Shown here: positions 42,532 to 46,789 of the stretch, one piece after another | How the letters are laid out: each line of letters starts with the position of its first letter | How positions within the stretch are numbered: position 1 is the stretch's first letter | Made by a program: the position numbers and the translations under genes | DNA from: Mycobacterium sp. 1081908.1 | GTDB taxonomy: Bacteria; Actinomycetota; Actinomycetes; Mycobacteriales; Mycobacteriaceae | DNA length: 46,789 nt | NCBI RefSeq assembly: GCF_001673535.1 | Contig: NZ_LZLY01000018.1 | Coordinates: forward strand, 1-46,789 | Direction of reading: 5' to 3' | The notes under the pieces: generated by a model | Databases searched by the model: none | Told to the model about the DNA's origin: nothing | What the model saw: the letters and a program-made list of their open reading frames with translations, nothing else

Positions 42532-43505
42532 CCCCCGTGTCCACCCGGCTGGTTCGGCTGCTCAACATGGTCCCGTATTTCCAGGCCAATCCGAAGGTCA
42601 CCCGGGCCAAGGCCGCCGCCGATCTCGGCGTATCGGAAAAGCAGCTGGAGGAGGACCTCAACCAGCTGTGGATGTGCGGCCTGCCCGGCTACTACCCGGG
42701 TGACCTCATCGACTTCGCGTTCTCCGGCGACACCATCGAGGTGACGTTCTCGGCGGGCATCGACCGGCCGCTCAAGCTCACGTCCCCGGAGGCCACCGGC
42801 CTGCTGGTGGCGCTCCGGGCGCTGGCCGACATCCCCGGCGTGGTCGACCCGGAGGCGGCGCGCAGCGCGATCGCCAAGATCGAGGCCGCCGCGGGCGCCG
42901 TCGGGCAGGACGCTACGGCCGCCGTGGCCGCCGTGGACGAGCCGGCACCCGTCGAGAGCCGCGCCGCCGCGGCCGTCCGGACGGCGGTGCAATACCGGCG
43001 CGCGCTGGCCATCGACTACTACTCCGCCTCGCACGACACCCTGACCAGCCGGGTCGTCGATCCCATTCGCGTCCTGCTGATCGGTGGGCACAGCTACCTG
43101 GAGGCCTGGTCGCGCGAGGCCGAGGGCGTCCGGCTGTTCCGTTTCGACCGGATCGTCGACGCCACCGAGCTGGGCGAGCCGGCCGCCCCGCCGGAACCGG
43201 CGCTGCACGCGCCGCCGGACACGTCGCTGTTCGACGGCGACCCGTCGCTGCCGTCGGCCCGGCTGTGGGTGGCGCCCGCGGCCTCGTGGATGTTCGAGTA
43301 CTACCCGATGCGCGAGGTGCTCGAGCTGGCCGACGGGTCGTGCGAGGCCGTCATGACCTACGCCTCGGAGGACTGGATGACGCGCCTGGTGCTGGGCTTC
43401 GGGCCGGCGGTGCGGGTGCTCGAACCGGAATCGCTGGCACATCGTGTCCGGGATGCCGCCGCCGCGGCCCTGGAGTCCTACCAGGTCGCGGCGCGGCCGG
43501 ACTAG
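42528..43505 (+). CDS. pafC: DNA-damage response transcriptional activator PafC
   Basis: 325 aa. Partner of PafB in an obligate heterodimer. Same layout: winged HTH (about 1-60; [21 protein letters not shown]), WYL domain (about 150-215; [38 protein letters not shown]) and WCX (about 245-325). The WYL triplet is altered to YLEAW in the matching strand. ATG 42528 overlaps pafB. The gap to tatA is 50 nt and holds a separate -10 candidate. Ortholog of Rv2095c. Confidence 0.96.
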   Translation: MTPVSTRLVRLLNMVPYFQANPKVTRAKAAADLGVSEKQLEEDLNQLWMCGLPGYYPGDLIDFAFSGDTIEVTFSAGIDRPLKLTSPEATGLLVALRALADIPGVVDPEAARSAIAKIEAAAGAVGQDATAAVAAVDEPAPVESRAAAAVRTAVQYRRALAIDYYSASHDTLTSRVVDPIRVLLIGGHSYLEAWSREAEGVRLFRFDRIVDATELGEPAAPPEPALHAPPDTSLFDGDPSLPSARLWVAPAASWMFEYYPMREVLELADGSCEAVMTYASEDWMTRLVLGFGPAVRVLEPESLAHRVRDAAAAALESYQVAARPD

Positions 43506-43523
43506 CTGGGACCGTCGCTGCGG

Positions 43524-43529
43524 TAGCAT
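43524..43529 (+). promoter_or_regulatory. Candidate -10 box of tatAC
   Basis: TAGCAT 26 nt before GTG 43556, with GGAGG (43543-43547) between. It implies a short leader with a ribosome binding site, unlike the leaderless neighbours. Confidence 0.4.
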
Positions 43530-43555
43530 CGGGTGGACGTCTGGAGGTAATCAAA

Positions 43556-43810
43556 GTGGGCAGTCTTAGTCCGTGGCACTGGGCGATCCTCGCGGTCGTA
43601 GTGATCCTGTTGTTCGGTGCCAAGAAGCTCCCCGATGCCGCGCGCTCGCTGGGCAAGTCGATGCGCATCTTCAAGTCCGAGATGCGGGAAATGCAGACCG
43701 AAGGCAAGTCTGAAACTCCTTCGATCGAGACCCCCCAGCCCGTGCAGTCGCAGCGGGTCGACCCGCCGGCGGCCACCGAGCAGGGGCACACCGAAGCGCG
43801 CCCGGCCTAG
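43556..43810 (+). CDS. tatA: Sec-independent translocase subunit TatA
   Basis: 84 aa. Forms the pore or membrane-thinning patch of the twin-arginine translocase, which exports folded proteins. A single N-terminal membrane helix (about 6-22, [20 protein letters not shown]), the conserved FGAKKLPD hinge, an amphipathic helix (about 25-48), and a disordered acidic tail. GTG 43556 has GGAGG (43543-43547) 8 nt upstream. tatC follows after 49 nt. Ortholog of Rv2094c. Confidence 0.96.
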   Translation: MGSLSPWHWAILAVVVILLFGAKKLPDAARSLGKSMRIFKSEMREMQTEGKSETPSIETPQPVQSQRVDPPAATEQGHTEARPA

Positions 43811-43859
43811 CCGCGTCGCCGCGGTGCCCGAGCGCCCCTGACCGACCGCAAAGACCACC

Positions 43860-44816
43860 GTGAAAGGTTTCAAGGTTTCAGCGCGCACCGCGGGCCTGCT
43901 GAAACGGCTCAACCCTCGTAACAGGCGGAGCCGCACCAACCCCGACGCGACGATGTCGCTGGTCGACCATCTCACCGAGCTGCGCACCCGGCTGCTGATC
44001 TCGCTGGCCGCCATCCTGGTCACCACGATTTTCGGGTTCTTCTGGTACTCGCATTCGCTCTTCGGGCTGGAGAGCCTCGGCGAATGGCTGCGCCATCCGT
44101 ATTGTTCGCTGCCGCAATCGGCGCGGGCGAGCATCAGCGCCGACGGGCAGTGCCGGCTGCTCGCCACCGCCCCGTTCGACCAATTCATGTTGCGCCTCAA
44201 GGTCGGGCTGACGGCCGGGCTCGTGCTGGCCTGCCCGGTGTGGTTCTACGAGCTGTGGGCGTTCATCACTCCCGGGCTCTACCAGAAGGAGCGCCGCTTC
44301 GCGGTCGGGTTCGTCGTGCCCGCGGCGGTGCTGTTCGTCGTCGGCGCCGTGCTGGCCTACTTCGTGCTGTCGAAGGCGCTGGGGTTCTTGTTGACGGTCG
44401 GCAGCGACGTGCAGGTGACCGCGCTGTCCGGGGACCGGTATTTCGGCTTCCTGATCAACCTGCTGGTGGTTTTCGGCGTCAGCTTCGAGTTCCCGCTGCT
44501 GATCGTCATGCTCAACGCGGTCGGCGTGCTCAGCTACGAGCGGCTCAAGTCCTGGCGGCGCGGGCTGATCTTCGGCATGTTCGCCTTCGCGGCCGTCTTC
44601 ACGCCCGGATCCGACCCGTTTTCGATGACGGCGCTCGGGATCGCGCTGTCGGTGCTGCTCGAGCTCGCCATCCAGATCTCCCGACTGCACGACCGGCGCA
44701 AGGCCAAGCGCGAGGCCCAGGTCGTGATTCCCGACGACGAGGCGTCGGTCATCGAACGGCCGGAGCCGATACCGGAGCCGTCGTTCACGGCCGGGCAACA
44801 TGACGACGTCACCTAG
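43860..44816 (+). CDS. tatC: Sec-independent translocase subunit TatC
   Basis: 318 aa. Receptor for twin-arginine signal peptides. Six membrane helices (near 45-65, 100-125, 140-165, 185-205, 215-235, 240-260). Signatures: [16 protein letters not shown] at the cytosolic N-terminus, [12 protein letters not shown], and [11 protein letters not shown]; the conserved glutamates for signal binding are in HLTELR and in YQKER. The acidic C-terminal tail is mycobacterial. GTG 43860 was chosen; it is about 10 residues longer than M. tuberculosis TatC. helY follows after 24 nt. Ortholog of Rv2093c. Confidence 0.96.
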   Translation: MKGFKVSARTAGLLKRLNPRNRRSRTNPDATMSLVDHLTELRTRLLISLAAILVTTIFGFFWYSHSLFGLESLGEWLRHPYCSLPQSARASISADGQCRLLATAPFDQFMLRLKVGLTAGLVLACPVWFYELWAFITPGLYQKERRFAVGFVVPAAVLFVVGAVLAYFVLSKALGFLLTVGSDVQVTALSGDRYFGFLINLLVVFGVSFEFPLLIVMLNAVGVLSYERLKSWRRGLIFGMFAFAAVFTPGSDPFSMTALGIALSVLLELAIQISRLHDRRKAKREAQVVIPDDEASVIERPEPIPEPSFTAGQHDDVT

Positions 44817-44840
44817 ACGTCGGCGTCGCGCGGCGACGGC

Positions 44841-46789
44841 GTGACGGAGCTTTCCGAGCTCGCCCGGTTCTCCGCGGAACTGCGCTTCACGCTCGACGAC
44901 TTTCAGCAGCGGGCGTGCGCGGCGCTGGAACGCGGCCACGGCGTGCTGGTGTGCGCGCCCACCGGCGCCGGCAAGACGGTAGTCGGCGAATTCGCCGTGC
45001 ACCTGGCGCTGGCGTCCGGCGGCAAGTGCTTCTACACCACGCCGCTCAAGGCGCTGAGCAACCAGAAGCACACCGACCTGAGCGAGCGCTACGGCCGCGA
45101 CAAGATCGGGCTGCTGACCGGCGACATGTCGGTGAACGGCGACGCGCCCGTCGTGGTGATGACCACCGAAGTGCTGCGCAACATGCTCTACGCCGATTCG
45201 CCTGCGCTGCAAGGGCTTTCCTATGTGGTGATGGACGAGGTGCATTTCCTGGCCGACCGGATGCGGGGCCCGGTGTGGGAGGAGGTGATCCTGCACCTGC
45301 CCGACGAGGTGCGCGTGGTCAGCCTGTCGGCGACGGTGAGCAACGCCGAGGAGTTCGGCGGCTGGATCCAGACCGTCCGCGGCGACACCACCGTCGTCGT
45401 CGACGAGCACCGGCCCGTTCCGCTGTGGCAGCACGTGCTGGTCGGCAAGCGGCTGTTCGACCTGTTCGACTACTCGCACGCCGAGCCGGACGCCGGTGCC
45501 AAGCCGCGCGTCGACCCCGACCTGCTGCGCCACATCGCCCACCGCCGCGAGGCGGACCGGACGTCGGACTGGCAGCCCCGCCGCGGGCGCTCCGCGCGGC
45601 CCTCCCGGCCGCGCTTCTACCGACCGCCCGCGAGGCCGGACGTGATCGGGATCCTGGATTCGCAGGGGCTGCTGCCGGCGATCACGTTCGTGTTCTCCCG
45701 GGCCGGCTGCGACGCCGCCGTCGCGCAGTGCCTGCGGTCGCCGCTGCGGCTGACCACCGAGGAGGAGCGCGCGCAGATCGCCGAGGTGATCGAGCACCGC
45801 TGCGGTGACCTGGCCGACGCCGACCTGGCGGTGCTGGGCTACTACGAGTGGCGCGAGGGGTTGCTGCGCGGGTTGGCGGCCCACCACGCCGGGATGTTGC
45901 CGGCGTTCCGCCACACCGTCGAGGAGCTGTTCACCGCGGGCCTGGTCAGGGCGGTGTTCGCCACCGAAACGCTGGCGCTGGGCATCAACATGCCCGCCCG
46001 CACCGTGGTGCTCGAGCGGCTGGTGAAGTTCAACGGCGAGCAGCACATGCCGCTGACGCCGGGGGAGTACACGCAGCTGACCGGGCGCGCCGGCCGGCGC
46101 GGCATCGACGTCGAGGGCCACGCGGTGGTGCTGTGGAATCCCAGCGAAGAAACCACCGAACCGTCCGCGGTGGCCGGGCTGGCATCCACCCGCACCTTCC
46201 CGCTGCGCAGCTCGTTCGCCCCGTCGTACAACATGACGATCAACCTGGTGCAGCAGATGGGCCCCGAGCAGGCCCACCAGCTGCTCGAGCAGTCGTTCGC
46301 CCAGTACCAGGCCGACCGCTCGGTCGTCGGCCTGGTACGCGGCATCGAGCGCGGCGAGCGGATGCTCGACGAGATCGCCGCCGAGCTCGGCGGGCGCGAC
46401 GCGCCGATCTTCGAATACGCGCGGCTGCGCGCACGGATCTCCGAGCTGGAGCGCGCGCAGTCCCGCGCGTCGCGGCTGCAGCGCCGGCAGGCCGCCAGCG
46501 ATGCGCTGGCCGCGCTGCGCCGGGGCGACATCATCACGATCACCCACGGCCGGCGCGGCGGGCTGGCGGTGGTGCTGGAGTCCGCGCGCGACAGCTCCGA
46601 CCCGCGCCCGCTGGTTCTCACCGAAAACCGTTGGGCGGGGCGGATTTCGACGGCGGACTACACGGGCGCGACGGCACCCGTCGGCTCGATGCCGTTGCCC
46701 AAGCGCGTCGAACACCGCCAGCCACGAGTGCGCCGCGACCTGGCGTCGGCGCTGCGGTCGGCAGCCGCCGGGCTGACCGTTCCGGCCAC
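44841..46789 (+). CDS. helY: Ski2-like DEVH-box helicase HelY (3' end outside window)
   Basis: The first 649 codons of a protein of about 906 aa in M. tuberculosis (Rv2092c); the window ends inside it. Ski2/Mtr4-type superfamily 2 helicase: Walker A APTGAGKT (39-46), DEVH (132-135), SAT near 158, motif VI QLTGRAGRRG starting at 412, then a partial arch/C-terminal region. It probably unwinds structured RNA for decay or processing; the substrate is unknown. GTG 44841 is supported by similarity of the N-terminus (VTELSELARF) to HelY; no strong ribosome binding site is visible. Confidence 0.95.
   Translation, partial: MTELSELARFSAELRFTLDDFQQRACAALERGHGVLVCAPTGAGKTVVGEFAVHLALASGGKCFYTTPLKALSNQKHTDLSERYGRDKIGLLTGDMSVNGDAPVVVMTTEVLRNMLYADSPALQGLSYVVMDEVHFLADRMRGPVWEEVILHLPDEVRVVSLSATVSNAEEFGGWIQTVRGDTTVVVDEHRPVPLWQHVLVGKRLFDLFDYSHAEPDAGAKPRVDPDLLRHIAHRREADRTSDWQPRRGRSARPSRPRFYRPPARPDVIGILDSQGLLPAITFVFSRAGCDAAVAQCLRSPLRLTTEEERAQIAEVIEHRCGDLADADLAVLGYYEWREGLLRGLAAHHAGMLPAFRHTVEELFTAGLVRAVFATETLALGINMPARTVVLERLVKFNGEQHMPLTPGEYTQLTGRAGRRGIDVEGHAVVLWNPSEETTEPSAVAGLASTRTFPLRSSFAPSYNMTINLVQQMGPEQAHQLLEQSFAQYQADRSVVGLVRGIERGERMLDEIAAELGGRDAPIFEYARLRARISELERAQSRASRLQRRQAASDALAALRRGDIITITHGRRGGLAVVLESARDSSDPRPLVLTENRWAGRISTADYTGATAPVGSMPLPKRVEHRQPRVRRDLASALRSAAAGLTVPA

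Noticed and set aside
43878..46715. 945-codon open frame antisense to tatC-helY
   Set aside because: Same GC-driven shadow effect; the plus-strand genes are unmistakable.

Overview
This is high-GC DNA from a slow-growing Mycobacterium. The window holds the hallmark mycobacterial families (two PE proteins, a PE_PGRS, a PPE), mycothiol synthesis (mshC), the Pup-proteasome locus, and a gene order that follows M. tuberculosis Rv2141c down to Rv2092c almost gene for gene. A true PE_PGRS argues against the M. avium complex and for the branch with M. tuberculosis, M. marinum, M. kansasii or M. gordonae. The species cannot be named from this window. Rv-number equivalences below come from remembered gene order and protein resemblance, not from a search.

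Layout. 1-291: a 14-bp perfect inverted repeat (possible insertion-sequence end) and tRNA-Leu(GAG). 292-3640: an M20 peptidase, a PEBP-family protein and a 13E12-type DUF222/HNH protein. 3812-7616: two tandem paralogous PE proteins with long C-terminal regions. 7797-10239 (minus): lppL, a DUF5703 protein and pyrD, tightly overlapping. 10350-17791 (plus): a small Rv2137c-like protein, a histidine-phosphatase-family protein, DUF3090, an SCO1664-family kinase-like protein, cysQ, mshC and an SDR, interrupted by a PE_PGRS gene on the other strand. 17792-25956: PAC2 protein, metH, a VOC protein, PPE37 with tandem IdeR boxes, hisE and hisG. 26075-29455: a DUF4126 membrane protein overlapping a flavoprotein disulfide reductase, then a DEAD-box helicase and a 71-aa partner; the flavoprotein, helicase and small protein look like an insertion relative to M. 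tuberculosis. 29703-32433: RecB-like nuclease, trmI, DUF503 protein, lppK. 32716-46789: mpa, two uncharacterised genes on the opposite strand, dop, pup, prcB, prcA, pafA, pafB, pafC, tatA, tatC and the first two-thirds of helY.

How the genes work together. The right third is a complete pupylation-proteasome system: Dop deamidates Pup-Gln, PafA ligates Pup to substrates, Mpa unfolds them and PrcBA degrades them. It is followed by PafBC (DNA-damage response activator), the Tat translocase core and the HelY helicase. The middle joins sulfur and one-carbon chemistry (CysQ, MshC, MetH) with histidine synthesis. The PPE37 promoter carries iron control.

Themes worth following: at least ten genes have a TANNNT-like -10 hexamer only 6-7 nt before the start codon, the mark of leaderless mRNAs; the MetH protein resembles the E. 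coli type more than the M. tuberculosis type at the same locus; the metH leader can form two mutually exclusive hairpins, one hiding the ribosome binding site; many convergent genes have touching or overlapping stop codons; and several uncharacterised gene pairs sit inside conserved pathway loci. I saw no CRISPR array, prophage or clearly new multi-gene system.
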